Below, one piece after another: positions 34,381-43,912 of a stretch of DNA of 64,000 bases. Each line of letters begins with the position of its first letter. The stretch's first letter is position 1. Source of the stretch: Saccharospirillum salsuginis. Lineage in GTDB: Bacteria > Pseudomonadota > Gammaproteobacteria > Pseudomonadales > Natronospirillaceae. The notes beneath the pieces are model-generated. The model did not search any database and was not told the DNA's origin. It saw nothing but the letters and a program-made list of their open reading frames with translations. The translations under genes and the position numbers were made by a program. The stretch is taken from positions 186,001 through 250,000 of the forward strand of contig NZ_BMXR01000003.1 in assembly GCF_014651855.1 (NCBI RefSeq), read 5' to 3'.

Positions 34381-34521
34381 ATTCCCTCCCAGCCTGAAGT
34401 CGGTATTCTTCAAAACGGACCTCCTTCGGGAATACCCGGACCGTTCACACCGGATTGAAATAATCCATTAATATGGGCGTGTACAACTGTCGGCCATAAG
34501 AATAAAAAGCTGGAGAGACCC

Positions 34522-35256
34522 ATGGAGGCTGGACAACCCCGCCATCTGGTGGTGGTCGACGATGAGGTCGACATACTTGACGTCCTGGAGGATGCCCTGT
34601 CTCTGGAGGGGTACCGCGTCACGGCCTTGCGACGGGGTCGGGACCTGCTGGCGATGCTGCCCGAGGAAGACATCGATCTGATCATTCTCGACCTGCGACT
34701 GGAGCAGGAGAACGGTCTGCGCGTGGCTCAGCAGGTTCGTGAGTACTCACCTATCCCGATCATGATGCTCACCGGCAAGGGCGACGAAACCGACCGGATA
34801 CTCGGTCTGGAGGTGGCGGCGGACGACTTTCTGATGAAACCCTTCAACCTGCGCGAGTTGATCGCCCGGGTCCGGGCCCTGTTGCGGCGCAGCACCCAGT
34901 TGAGCGTGACCCCGCGCAAGGTCCGCGACGAGGTTCAGGAGGGGCTGATGTTCGATGGCTGGCAACTGAACCTGACCCGACGGACCCTGACGAACCCCCG
35001 GGGCGGGCCGGTGGAACTGACCTATGGTGAATTCAACCTGCTCACCGTCTTGCTGCAGTCCCCCAACCGGGTGCTGAGCCGTGATTTCCTGCTGGAACGC
35101 ACCCACGGGACCGAGACCGAATCCTTCGACCGCACGATCGATGTTCTGATTCTGCGGCTGAGGCGGAAGCTGGAGGAAAACCCCAAGACCCCCAAGTACA
35201 TCAAGACCGAGCGCGGCATCGGCTACCGGTTCGATGCCGCCGTTTCCAGGTTGTGA
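34522..35256 (+). CDS. OmpR-family response regulator
   Basis: 244 residues: a receiver domain with acidic pocket VVDDEVD, phospho-acceptor Asp57 in IILDLRL and Lys in MKPFNLREL, then an OmpR-type winged HTH (ELTYGEFNLLTVLLQSPNRVLSRDFLL ... IDVLILRLRRKLEENPKTPKYIKTERGIGYRF). The hybrid kinase gene follows after 12 bases, so they form one system. It probably controls the sugar-uptake genes downstream, judged by position. Confidence 0.94.
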   Translation: MEAGQPRHLVVVDDEVDILDVLEDALSLEGYRVTALRRGRDLLAMLPEEDIDLIILDLRLEQENGLRVAQQVREYSPIPIMMLTGKGDETDRILGLEVAADDFLMKPFNLRELIARVRALLRRSTQLSVTPRKVRDEVQEGLMFDGWQLNLTRRTLTNPRGGPVELTYGEFNLLTVLLQSPNRVLSRDFLLERTHGTETESFDRTIDVLILRLRRKLEENPKTPKYIKTERGIGYRFDAAVSRL

Positions 35257-35268
35257 CGCCCGGCCTTC

Positions 35269-37767
35269 ATGAGCTCGTTTAAATGGACACTGCAGAACAA
35301 GTCGCTAGTCGCCTTTCTGGTCGGGCTGGTTCTGGCGACGGGCTTGATTGTCGTCACCTGGCAGGGCCTGACGCAGACCCGAGCGGCTGTGAATGAATTC
35401 GAAGCCCTGTTGATCCCGGAAATCCGCAATGCCCTGTCGCTGTCCGACGAGGCCGCGCAGATCGTCGCCATGGCGCCTTATCTGGCCTCCGCGGGGCGCC
35501 CCATGCAGTTGCAGACCGAGCGGCAACGGCTGCAGAAACGCTATGAATTGGCCTATTCACTGTCGGAGAAGCTGCAGAACACCGAGATCCGCGAAGAACT
35601 GCAGGCCAGTCTGGCGGACATCCAGGCCGACCTGAATCGGCTGGCCGAACTGGTGTATGAGGAGCTGTTTACCCGGGAAGATTTGCTCGCGGCCCAGTTC
35701 GAGGTCGATCAATTGGCCGAGCGTCAGTCCTTCGAGGCTTCGGTCAATCCCTGGCTGCCGTTGCAGTTGTACTTCCTGTCCATCACGCAACCGGAACACT
35801 ATGCCGGTCGCAACCGGGACGGGCTGACCCCGCTGGCGACGGCGACCGAGTTGTCCGACCAGTATCTCGACTGGCTGGCCCTGGCAACGAAAAGCCATCG
35901 CGGGTTGCTGCGAATCGACCAGAGCAAGGCCTTCCTGCTGGCCCGCCTGCGCACCCATTCCGAGCAACTGACCCAGCAAACCAATACCTTCGCGGCGGAC
36001 ATCCAAAAAGTCGTCCTGGATCAGCAGCGGGCCGTCTCCATTCAGGTCAGCCGGAGCATGCTGATGACCGTCGGCCTGGCACTGGTGTTGTTGCTGGGCA
36101 TCGGAATCTACTACCTGAACAACCGGCGTCTGATCAGGGACCTGTCCGTCGTGACCGAGGACATGGGCTATCTCTCCCGGGGTGAGGACGCGCCGGCGCG
36201 CATCGACATCGAGCGCGACGATGAAATCGGCGATCTGGTCACCGCCTACGACATCTTCCGCGATCACGCCCTGGCCGCCGAACGCACCAGCAACGAACTG
36301 GATGCCCAGAAAACCCTGCTGGAAACCATCTTCAACCAGATCCAGGACGGGCTCAGCGTCTTCTCGGCGGACGGCCGGCTGGTCACCTGGAACCGGCGCT
36401 ACCTGGAAATGTTCGGCTTTGTAGCGGAGGACATCCACGCCGGAATGTCGCTGGACGAGGTTCAGGCGCTGATGTCGCGCAAGCGCCACCGGAACCTGAA
36501 CCTGCATCAGCAGTCCGTCGACATGCAGTCGTTGAACGCCGAGCGTCATCACAGCAATCAGAGTTTCGAGCGGCATTACGACGATGGCCAGATCATCGAA
36601 TTCCGCAGCCAGCCGATGCCCAACGGGGGGTTCGTCACCCTGTACAGCGATTTGACCGAACGCCGCGCCGCCGAACAACAACTGCAGCAGTCCCAGAAAA
36701 TGGAAGTCCTAGGCCAACTGACCGGCGGGGTGGCGCACGATTTCAACAACCTGCTGGCCGCGCTGATGGGCAACCTGCAACTGCTCGATCGACTGGACAA
36801 CATGCCCGACAAGGCGACGAAATACCTGCAACGGGCGCTTAACGTCAGCGAAAGGGGCGCGCAACTAGTGCAGCGCCTGCTGGCGTTCAGCCGCAAACAG
36901 CAGTTACAACCCGAGTGGGTGCGCGTGGACCCCCTGCTCGACGGGATGGCCGAATTGCTGGAATACAGCGTCTCGCAACACATCACCCTGTCGCTGGACC
37001 TGGCCGCGCCCGAGGCGACGCTCTTCATCGACCCGTCGCAACTCGAGAACGCCATCCTGAACCTCGCCTTGAACAGTGCCGCCGCCATACCGGGCGGTGG
37101 ACGCATCGCCATTCGTTCCTGGGTGAATGCGGCCGAGGGGACTCTGAGCGTTCAGGTGGCCGACACCGGCACCGGCATCCCAACGGCGCTGCAGAAACGG
37201 GTGCTCGAACCCTTCTTCACCACCAAGCCGGTCGGTCAGGGCAGTGGCCTCGGGTTGAGCACCGTCTATGGGTTCGTGCGGCAAAGCGGCGGCGATTTCC
37301 GGCTGGAATCGGTACCGGAGCAGGGGACCACCATCACCCTGACGTGGCCCCTGGCGCGGGACCCGCAACCCGAATCGGTGGAGGCCACGCTGGAACCGAT
37401 TCGGTTCGATGCAAGCCGGGGCGTCGCCCTGGTCGAGGATGACGCCTCCGTCCGGGAGGCGCTGACGGAGCTGTTCGAGCAGCGCGGTTTCACCGTCCAC
37501 AGCTTCGAGCACGGCGAGCAATTCATCGACTGGGCCCAGCATTCCGACTCGGCCGCCGGCTTGCTGATTTCGGATGTGAATCTGGCCGGCCACCTGACCG
37601 GTCTGGATGTGGTCAACATGGCCAGCAAATACTGGCCCGAGACCCGGTGCCTGCTGATATCGGGATTGCCGAAAGAACGGCTCGAACAGGAACTGGGGCT
37701 CGACATCACCTGGCCGTTTATCCAGAAACCGCTCACTCAGGCCATGTTTCGGCAGTTGTTTCCGTGA
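35269..37767 (+). CDS. Hybrid sensor histidine kinase
   Basis: 832 residues: TM1 (about 12-32), a helical periplasmic sensor region to about 263, TM2 (264-284), HAMP, a PAS domain (about 345-460: FSADGRLVTWNRRYLEMFGF), HisKA with phospho-His490 in GGVAHDFNN, HATPase (N box NAILNLALNSAA; DTGTGIP; GSGLGLSTVYGF) and a C-terminal receiver with Asp769 (LLISDVNLAG). The domain order resembles TorS-type periplasmic-protein-sensing kinases without the Hpt domain. A periplasmic sugar-binding protein gene follows, so it may sense a binding protein-ligand complex; that is inference. Confidence 0.92.
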   Translation: MSSFKWTLQNKSLVAFLVGLVLATGLIVVTWQGLTQTRAAVNEFEALLIPEIRNALSLSDEAAQIVAMAPYLASAGRPMQLQTERQRLQKRYELAYSLSEKLQNTEIREELQASLADIQADLNRLAELVYEELFTREDLLAAQFEVDQLAERQSFEASVNPWLPLQLYFLSITQPEHYAGRNRDGLTPLATATELSDQYLDWLALATKSHRGLLRIDQSKAFLLARLRTHSEQLTQQTNTFAADIQKVVLDQQRAVSIQVSRSMLMTVGLALVLLLGIGIYYLNNRRLIRDLSVVTEDMGYLSRGEDAPARIDIERDDEIGDLVTAYDIFRDHALAAERTSNELDAQKTLLETIFNQIQDGLSVFSADGRLVTWNRRYLEMFGFVAEDIHAGMSLDEVQALMSRKRHRNLNLHQQSVDMQSLNAERHHSNQSFERHYDDGQIIEFRSQPMPNGGFVTLYSDLTERRAAEQQLQQSQKMEVLGQLTGGVAHDFNNLLAALMGNLQLLDRLDNMPDKATKYLQRALNVSERGAQLVQRLLAFSRKQQLQPEWVRVDPLLDGMAELLEYSVSQHITLSLDLAAPEATLFIDPSQLENAILNLALNSAAAIPGGGRIAIRSWVNAAEGTLSVQVADTGTGIPTALQKRVLEPFFTTKPVGQGSGLGLSTVYGFVRQSGGDFRLESVPEQGTTITLTWPLARDPQPESVEATLEPIRFDASRGVALVEDDASVREALTELFEQRGFTVHSFEHGEQFIDWAQHSDSAAGLLISDVNLAGHLTGLDVVNMASKYWPETRCLLISGLPKERLEQELGLDITWPFIQKPLTQAMFRQLFP

Positions 37768-37786
37768 AAACGGGGATGGGTGTCTT

Positions 37787-38122
37787 GTGTTGGATTACGC
37801 CTTCGGCTCCGAGACGTCGAACCGATCCACCCAACATGCCTGAGAACCCGTAGGGTGGGCACCGCCCACCATGGGAGAACAACAAACCATAGGTCGTTAG
37901 TAGGTTGGATCGGCCGGCGCTCCGGTAGCCGAAGGCGTAATCCAACGTTGGAATCGAGGCACAGGTGTGTATTTCGGCCCGGCAGGAATGTCGGATTACG
38001 CCTTGCGGCTAATCCGACCTACTCGTTGGTTTGAAGTCGGTCGTTGGTCCGTGGCGGGGTAGTGTTCCTCGGGTGTTAACGAGGTTAGTTGTTCTCCCAT
38101 GGTGGGCCGTGCCCACCCTACG
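37787..38122. repeat. Composite REP-like repeat cluster
   Basis: The 500-base gap 37768-38267 holds no gene but several inverted repeats. Arms at 37849-37883 and 38088-38122 are a 35-bp inverted pair with one mismatch (core TAGGGTGGGCA / TGCCCACCCTA). Between and before them lie three copies of another unit containing GGATTACGCCTT, at about 37791 (forward), 37935 (inverted) and 37993 (forward). Such mosaics resemble BIMEs. Confidence 0.8.
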
Positions 38123-38267
38123 ACGACCTACCCCCAAATGTTTCAATTGTTTCAAACCGGCCTCCCCGCCTGAAATTCCCGGTTAGTACGCCTGCGTAAA
38201 GTGGATATCGAGGGCTCACCGAGCCTGTTCAACCGACCACAACAACAAGACAAAGGCAGGACTGATC

Positions 38268-39290
38268 ATGAAAGCACCTCTGAAGACACTGGCCGTCGCC
38301 ACCGGAATCACTTTCGCCTCCGCAGGCGCATTCGCCGATGACGACGTCATCGTCGGTCTGATCACCAAGACCAACACCAACCCCTTCTTCGTGAAAATGA
38401 AGGAAGGCGCGACCGAAAAGGCCGAAGCGATGGGCATCGAGCTGCGCACCTTCTCCGGCCGTTACGACGGCGACAACGAATCCCAGGTGCAGGCGGTTGA
38501 GAACCTGGTCGCCGCCGGCGCCGACGGCATCCTGATCACGCCCAACGACCCAGCCGCCATCGTGCCGACCATCGAGCGCGCCCGCGAGGCCGGTTTGCTG
38601 GTCATCTCGCTGGACACGCCGCTGAGCCCGGCGTCCGCCGCCGACGCGACCTTCGCGACCGACAACTTCAAGGCCGGCGTCATGATCGGTGAGTGGGCGA
38701 AAGCCAAAATGGGCGACAAGGCCGATGACGCCCGGATCGCGCTGCTCGACCTGAACCCGAGCGAGATCACCGTCGACGTGGCCCGCAACCAGGGCTTCCT
38801 GCAGGGCTTCGGCATCGACCTGAACGACCCGAACGACATCGGCGACGAAGACGACCCGCGCATCGTCGGCAACGACGTCACCCAGGGCTCCGAGGAAGGC
38901 GGTCGCCGCGCTATGGAGAACCTGCTGCAGAAAGACCCCTCGGTCAACCTGGTGTACACCATCAACGAACCGGCCGCCGCCGGTGCCTATGAAGCGCTGA
39001 AAGCCGTCGGTCTGGAAGACCAGGTCACCATCGTCTCCGTCGACGGCGGCTGCCCGGGCGTTCAGAACATCGACGCCGGCGTCATCGGCGCGACCTCCAT
39101 GCAGTTCCCGTTGAAGATGGCCTCGATGGGCGTGGAAGCGATCGCCGCCTACGCCAAGACCGGCGAGAAGCCCGAACCGACCCCGGGCAAGGACTTCTAC
39201 AACACCGGTGTGACCCTGGTGACCGACCAGCCGGTGGATGGTGTGGAGAGCATCGACTCCAGTGCCGGCCTGAACCAGTGCTGGGGGTGA
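38268..39290 (+). CDS. Periplasmic sugar-binding protein, Frc/Rbs type
   Basis: 340 residues: signal peptide ([17 protein letters not shown]) and a type I periplasmic-binding fold ([54 protein letters not shown]-like [27 protein letters not shown]). It binds a monosaccharide, most like fructose-binding FrcB-type proteins. It is the first gene of an importer cluster with a permease and single-domain ATPase. No ATPase activity resides here. The exact sugar is unknown. Confidence 0.92.
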   Translation: MKAPLKTLAVATGITFASAGAFADDDVIVGLITKTNTNPFFVKMKEGATEKAEAMGIELRTFSGRYDGDNESQVQAVENLVAAGADGILITPNDPAAIVPTIERAREAGLLVISLDTPLSPASAADATFATDNFKAGVMIGEWAKAKMGDKADDARIALLDLNPSEITVDVARNQGFLQGFGIDLNDPNDIGDEDDPRIVGNDVTQGSEEGGRRAMENLLQKDPSVNLVYTINEPAAAGAYEALKAVGLEDQVTIVSVDGGCPGVQNIDAGVIGATSMQFPLKMASMGVEAIAAYAKTGEKPEPTPGKDFYNTGVTLVTDQPVDGVESIDSSAGLNQCWG

Positions 39291-39301
39291 TGAACGTGAA
39301 G

Positions 39302-39518
39302 TAGGGCGGAAGAGCTGAAGGCGTTATCTGCCGCTTATACCGTGGCAATGGCTAAACCCTAGGCACGGCAGTGGGCTTCGCCCACCCGGTGGATAACGCC
39401 TCCGGCTCCGACGTGTCGGACCATTCCGCCCTACGAACAAAACCCGTAGGAGCGCACTCCGTGCGCGACCTTTCAGCGGTGGCACCGTCCACCTGTCGCG
39501 CACGGAGTGCGCTCCCAC
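39302..39518. repeat. Two REP-like inverted pairs
   Basis: 39302-39435 is an inverted unit bounded by GTAGGGCGGAAGAGC and TTCCGCCCTAC with an internal GTGGGCTTCGCCCAC stem. 39446-39469 and 39495-39518 are 24-bp near-perfect inverted arms of a second family (core GCGCACTCCGTGCGCGAC). Together they fill the gap between the binding-protein and permease genes. Confidence 0.85.
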
Positions 39519-39544
39519 AAGACCCAATTACACCGGAGCCGCAC

Positions 39545-40627
39545 ATGACTCAATCCAAATCCAACCCGTCCGTCTCGGACCACGAGCGCATTGCGGAATC
39601 GGTCAGCGGTACGCTGGCGAAGCGCAATGAGCCCGAGGTCCAGACCGGATTGCAGCGACTGCACCGATTCTTCCACGCTAACCCGACGGCGGCGCCGGCC
39701 ATTGTTTTGCTGGCGGCCATCGCCGCGTTTACGATGATCGTCGGCGAGCGCTTCCTGGCGCCGTTCAACCTGTCGCTGGTGCTGCAGCAAGTCACCATCA
39801 TCGGCACTCTGGGCATCGCCCAGACCCTGATCATTCTGACCATGGGCATCGACCTGAGTGTCGGCGCCATCATGGTGTTGTCCACGGTCGTCATGGGCCG
39901 GATGGCGGTCGAGTTCGGTCTGCCACCGGCGCTGGCGGTGACACTGGGGCTCGGCATGGGCGCGCTCTGCGGCGCCATCAACGGGGCCCTGGTCACGAAG
40001 GTCAAGCTGCCGCCCTTCATCGTGACGCTGGGTACCTGGAACATCTTCTTCGCGTTGAACCTTTGGTACTCGAAGAGCGAGACCATCCGCTCGCAGGACA
40101 TCGAAGCCACAGCGCCCCTGTTGCAATGGATGGGCACCTCGTTCGAAGTCTTCGGCGCGCGGCTGACCTACGGGTCCCTCCTGATGCTGGCCCTGTTCGG
40201 TCTGGTCTGGTACGCCCTGAACTGGACCGCCTGGGGGCGTCACGTCTACGCCACCGGGGACGACAAGGACGCCGCCGAACTGGCCGGTATCCGCACCCAA
40301 CGTGTGCTGATGTCCATCTACGTCGTCGCCGGCCTGGTCTGCGGTGTCGCCGCCTGGCTGATGATCGGCCGCATCGGTTCGGTCAGCCCGCAGGTCGGTT
40401 TCATGTCCAACCTGGACAGCATCACGGCCGTGGTCATCGGCGGCACCTCGCTGTTCGGCGGGCGCGGCTCGATCTTCGGCACCCTGATCGGCGCACTCAT
40501 TGTCGGCATCTTCCGCAACGGCCTGGCGCTGGCCGGTGTGGATGTGCTGTGGCAGGAATTCACCGTCGGCCTGTTGATCATCGTGGCCGTCGCCATCGAC
40601 CAGTGGATCCGGAGGGCTTCCGCATGA
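39545..40627 (+). CDS. Sugar ABC transporter permease, Frc/Rbs type
   Basis: 360-residue permease with about ten helices and the family motif LGIAQTLIILTMGIDLSVGAIMVLS; DLSVGA is diagnostic for RbsC/FrcC-type permeases. A hydrophilic N-terminal extension of about 50 residues precedes TM1. ATG at 39545 avoids reading through the upstream repeats. It overlaps the ATPase gene start (ATGA). Confidence 0.93.
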   Translation: MTQSKSNPSVSDHERIAESVSGTLAKRNEPEVQTGLQRLHRFFHANPTAAPAIVLLAAIAAFTMIVGERFLAPFNLSLVLQQVTIIGTLGIAQTLIILTMGIDLSVGAIMVLSTVVMGRMAVEFGLPPALAVTLGLGMGALCGAINGALVTKVKLPPFIVTLGTWNIFFALNLWYSKSETIRSQDIEATAPLLQWMGTSFEVFGARLTYGSLLMLALFGLVWYALNWTAWGRHVYATGDDKDAAELAGIRTQRVLMSIYVVAGLVCGVAAWLMIGRIGSVSPQVGFMSNLDSITAVVIGGTSLFGGRGSIFGTLIGALIVGIFRNGLALAGVDVLWQEFTVGLLIIVAVAIDQWIRRASA

Positions 40628-41403
40628 GCAACGCAACTCCCGTATTGTCGGCCAAGGGCCTGGTCAAACGCTTTGGGCGGGTCACCGCCCTGGACGAGAC
40701 CGACTTCGAACTCTACCCCGGCGAAGTGCTGGCCGTGATCGGCGACAACGGCGCCGGCAAGTCCTCGCTGATCAAGGCGCTGTCCGGCGCCCTGACTCCG
40801 GACGCCGGCGAGATCCGCATGAACGGCGAGCCGGTTAGCTTCTCCAGCCCGATGCAGGCGCGCGAGGCCGGCATCGAAACCGTCTACCAGACCTTGGCCG
40901 TGTCCCCGGCGCTGGGCATTTCGGATAACCTTTTTCTGGGGCGCGAACTGCGCAAACCCGGCATTCTGGGCTCCGTCTTCCGCATGCTGGACAAGGCCGA
41001 AATGCGCCGCCAGGCGACGCAACAGCTGAGCGATCTGGGCTTGCTGACCATCCAGAACATCAACCAGGCCGTCGAAACCTTATCCGGCGGCCAGCGCCAG
41101 GGCGTGGCCGTGGCTCGCTCAGCCGCCTTCGGCAGCAAGGTGGTGATTCTGGACGAACCGACGGCCGCCTTAGGCGTCAAGGAATCCCGGCGCGTGCTCA
41201 ACCTGATCAAGGACGTGCGCGATCGCGGATTGCCCGTGGTGCTGATCAGCCATAACATGCCCCATGTGTTCGAAGTGGCCGATCGGATTCACGTACACCG
41301 CCTCGGCAAACGCGCCGCCGTGATCCGGCCGGATACGCACACCATGTCCGACGCCGTGGCGATCATGACCGGGGCGGTGGAGGTGGAGTCCGACGCGGCT
41401 TGA
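40624..41403 (+). CDS. Sugar ABC transporter ATPase, single domain (FrcA-like)
   Basis: 259 residues: Walker A GDNGAGKSS, signature LSGGQRQGVAVARS, Walker B VVILDEPTAALG, and the H-loop LISHNMPHV. It contains one nucleotide-binding domain, as in FrcA, not the two of RbsA, which supports a fructose-type importer. The start overlaps the permease stop. An inverted repeat and a second binding-protein gene follow. Confidence 0.93.
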   Translation: MSNATPVLSAKGLVKRFGRVTALDETDFELYPGEVLAVIGDNGAGKSSLIKALSGALTPDAGEIRMNGEPVSFSSPMQAREAGIETVYQTLAVSPALGISDNLFLGRELRKPGILGSVFRMLDKAEMRRQATQQLSDLGLLTIQNINQAVETLSGGQRQGVAVARSAAFGSKVVILDEPTAALGVKESRRVLNLIKDVRDRGLPVVLISHNMPHVFEVADRIHVHRLGKRAAVIRPDTHTMSDAVAIMTGAVEVESDAA

Positions 41404-41431
41404 AGAAGAGACCCTCCCACACCTGGAGCCT

Positions 41432-41516
41432 GTAGGAGCGCAGTCCCCTGCGCGACATGCTACAAGTGGCGAGAGAGTGCCACCGCTGGACGGTCGCGCA
41501 CGGAGTGCGCTCCTAC
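41432..41516. repeat. REP-like inverted pair
   Basis: Arms 41432-41456 and 41493-41516 belong to the same family as 39446-39518 (core GCGCACGGAGTGCGC). They lie between the ATPase gene and the second binding-protein gene. Confidence 0.85.
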
Positions 41517-41551
41517 AGAGAGGGTCAAACCCACCCAAAACGAGACCACCC

Positions 41552-42490
41552 ATGAAACGACTCCTCGCCGCCTGCTTCCTGGGCCTGATCATGACACTCA
41601 GCACGACGGCCGAGGAGCCGCTGCGGATCGGCGCCAGCCTGTCCGATCTGGGCAATCCGTTTTTCTACAGCCTGGCCGAGTACATCCAGGACGCGGCCAA
41701 CGAACAGTCCGACCGGCCGGTGGATCTGACCGTGGTCTCCAGCGCCTACGACCTGGAGCGACAGCGTCGGCAGATCCGCCGGTTCATCGACGAACAGGTC
41801 GACATCATCTTGCTGAACGCGGCCGACAGCCAGGCCATCGAGCCCGACATCCGGCTGGCGCAGAAAGCCGGCATCGTCGTCACCGCCATCGACATCGACG
41901 CCCAGGGGGCGGACATCACCGTCACCACGGACAATGTTCAGGCCGGCGAGATCGCCTGCCAGCATCTGGTCGATCAGCTCGACCACCGGGGCCCGGTCGC
42001 CATCATCAACGGGGCCAATGTGTCCTCGGTGACCGAGCGCGTGGCCGGCTGCCGCGCGATTCTGAACAACTACCCGGACATCGACCTGGTCAGCGACCAG
42101 TTCAATGGCGGCGGCACCTATGGCGGTGGCCTGGAGGCCACCACCTTCCTGCTCAGCCAGCATCCGGATGTGCAGGGTATCTTCGCCATCAACGACCCGT
42201 CTGCCCTGGGCGCGGCCCAGTCCGCCGAACTGAGCGGTCGCGGGGATGTGAAAATCGTCTCGGTGGATGGCTCCCCGGCTTTTCTGGACGCCATGCGCGA
42301 CAACCAGCCCAACCTGATGGCCACGGCGGCGCAATCGCCCCGCAAAATGGCCCGGTTGGCGGTCGAGAAGAGTCTGGAACGGCTCGAACGGTCCGGCGGA
42401 GCGCCGTTGACCATCCGCATTCCGACGCATCTGATCAGTCGGGATACCGTGGTCGACGAGGACGATGGAACGCAAACGCCCGGCTATTGA
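41552..42490 (+). CDS. Second periplasmic sugar-binding protein of the Frc/Rbs type
   Basis: 312 residues: a short signal peptide (LLAACFLGLIMTLSTTA) and a type I binding fold (LRIGASLSDLGNPFFYSLAEYIQ, VDIILLNAADSQAIEPDIRLA, VTAIDIDAQGADITVTTDN, GIFAINDPSALGAAQS, IVSVDGSPAFLDAM). It is distinct from the first binding protein (38268-39290). It may widen the substrate range of the transporter, or present ligand to the hybrid kinase. MKRLLAACF is taken as the start because upstream sequence is repeat DNA. Confidence 0.9.
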   Translation: MKRLLAACFLGLIMTLSTTAEEPLRIGASLSDLGNPFFYSLAEYIQDAANEQSDRPVDLTVVSSAYDLERQRRQIRRFIDEQVDIILLNAADSQAIEPDIRLAQKAGIVVTAIDIDAQGADITVTTDNVQAGEIACQHLVDQLDHRGPVAIINGANVSSVTERVAGCRAILNNYPDIDLVSDQFNGGGTYGGGLEATTFLLSQHPDVQGIFAINDPSALGAAQSAELSGRGDVKIVSVDGSPAFLDAMRDNQPNLMATAAQSPRKMARLAVEKSLERLERSGGAPLTIRIPTHLISRDTVVDEDDGTQTPGY

Positions 42491-42529
42491 TCATCGATCG
42501 GCCGGGCGCGCGTTTCGGGTGGAGGGTTT

Positions 42530-42549
42530 GCCCGGGGCAAGGCCCGGGC
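42530..42549. terminator. Hairpin between convergent genes
   Basis: GCCCGGG (42530-42536) and CCCGGGC (42543-42549) form a perfect 7-bp stem between the convergent binding-protein and GH16 genes. Confidence 0.5.
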
Positions 42550-42567
42550 TGAACCGACCGCTCGCGG

Positions 42568-43725
42568 TCAGGGGTAGGCGACGCAGGTCGCCGCGTTGGC
42601 GCTGGCGTCGTAGGTCAGCGAACCATGGCTGATATCGCCGACGCAGAACTCGTAAGCGACGGTGCCCTTGATCGCCGAAGTCGACTGCAGCACCACATAG
42701 CCACTGGCATCGGTGGTACCGCTGACGGTTTCGTTATAGCTACCGGTCAGACTACCGGTAACGGTCGCGTTTTCGACCGGCTGTCCCAGATCGTCCGTGA
42801 CCACAACGGTCACCTCGGCGGCTTCAGACCCTTTCACACGGCGGGTGTTGGCTGACAGGGCCGACACCTGGGTCGAAGTCGCCGTTTCACCGCCCGTGTC
42901 GCCGCTGATCGCCGGATCCTGATACACCCGGACATAGTCCACCTGCATGGCCGTCGGGAAAACCGTCGTACTGTCGGGGTCGCCCGGCCAGTCGCCGCCC
43001 ACGGCGACGTTCAACAGAAGGTGGAAATCCTGGTCGAACGGAGCCGGGTAGGCGCCATTGTCCGAATACCACTCGGTCTGGGTCTGATACAGCAGGCCGT
43101 CCACATACCAGCGGATCTCGCCCGGCTCCCACTCAACGGCGTAGGTGTGGAAGTTGTCCGTGACCGAAGTCGATGGCGTGTAGACCTGACCGCTGTAGAC
43201 GTTGTCCGGCCAAGAGCCGCCGTAATGCAGGGTGCCGTGCACGTCGTTACCGCCGGTGCCGCCCAGGTTCACCGCTTCCATGATGTCGATCTCGCCGCTG
43301 GCCGCCCAGCCGCCGTAGGCCTCGTCGGTCGGCAGCATCCAGAACGCCGGCCAGATGCCCTGGCCCGCGGGCAGTTTCATGCGCGCTTCGATGCGACCGT
43401 AGGTGAAGTCGCCTTTGAAAATGGACCGGATGCGGCCCGAGGTGTAGGCGGACCCTTTGTTGCGCTCTTCCCGAGCTTCGATGGTGAGCAGTCCGTTCGC
43501 CACAGTGACGTTGTCGGCCTGATAGTACTGGCGTTCGTTGTTGCCCCAGCCGCACAAGCCGATGTCGCAGCCGTCGCCGATCTGGTAGGACCAGAGCGAT
43601 TCGTCCAGCGAGGAGCCGTTGAATTCATCCGACCAGACCAGTTCATAATTGGCCGCGAAGGCCGTTGTGGAAGCGGCCAGGCCAAGGGTGGCGATCGCAG
43701 CGCCAAGGGTTTTGCTTCGCATCAT
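42568..43725 (-). CDS. Secreted GH16 beta-glucanase (laminarinase-like) with Ig-like C-terminal domain
   Basis: 385 residues: signal peptide (TLGAAIATLGLAASTTAFA), then a GH16 catalytic domain (about 27-275) with the nucleophile/acid motif GEIDIMEAV (ExDxxE), preceded by GQGIWPAFWMLP and followed by YAVEWEPGEIRWYVDG. A linker leads to a C-terminal Ig-like domain (about 290-385: VTVVVTDDLGQPVENATV, TDASGYVVLQS) with two Cys that may bond. It hydrolyses beta-1,3 or mixed-linked glucans outside the cell. A 14-bp LacI-type palindrome lies upstream. Confidence 0.93.
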   Translation of the reverse strand: MMRSKTLGAAIATLGLAASTTAFAANYELVWSDEFNGSSLDESLWSYQIGDGCDIGLCGWGNNERQYYQADNVTVANGLLTIEAREERNKGSAYTSGRIRSIFKGDFTYGRIEARMKLPAGQGIWPAFWMLPTDEAYGGWAASGEIDIMEAVNLGGTGGNDVHGTLHYGGSWPDNVYSGQVYTPSTSVTDNFHTYAVEWEPGEIRWYVDGLLYQTQTEWYSDNGAYPAPFDQDFHLLLNVAVGGDWPGDPDSTTVFPTAMQVDYVRVYQDPAISGDTGGETATSTQVSALSANTRRVKGSEAAEVTVVVTDDLGQPVENATVTGSLTGSYNETVSGTTDASGYVVLQSTSAIKGTVAYEFCVGDISHGSLTYDASANAATCVAYP

Positions 43726-43775
43726 AAGTACCTGTCTTATTGTTGTTCGCCCAGTAGGCATTGATATCAGGATAG

Positions 43776-43789
43776 TGAAAGCGCTTTCA
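43776..43789. promoter_or_regulatory. LacI/cre-type operator upstream of the GH16 gene
   Basis: TGAAAGCGCTTTCA is a perfect 14-bp palindrome matching the general LacI-family operator pattern (TGNAANCGNTTNCA). It lies about 50 bases upstream of the GH16 start codon. No LacI-family gene is in the window, so the repressor must be encoded elsewhere. Confidence 0.75.
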
Positions 43790-43912
43790 TCTTCAGGCTA
43801 GACAAGCCCGTCAATCGATACAAGGTTCGAGGAGTTTTCGTCAGGTCTGAAAGAGGATGGGACAGTCGGATCGGATGGATCGTCGCCGGTGCATTATGAT
43901 TCGACGCCGGCA

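Noticed and set aside
40063-40623. N-terminal extension of the sugar ABC ATPase frame
   Set aside because: It is out of frame with, and covered by, the permease gene; the ATPase domain begins at the ATG at 40624.
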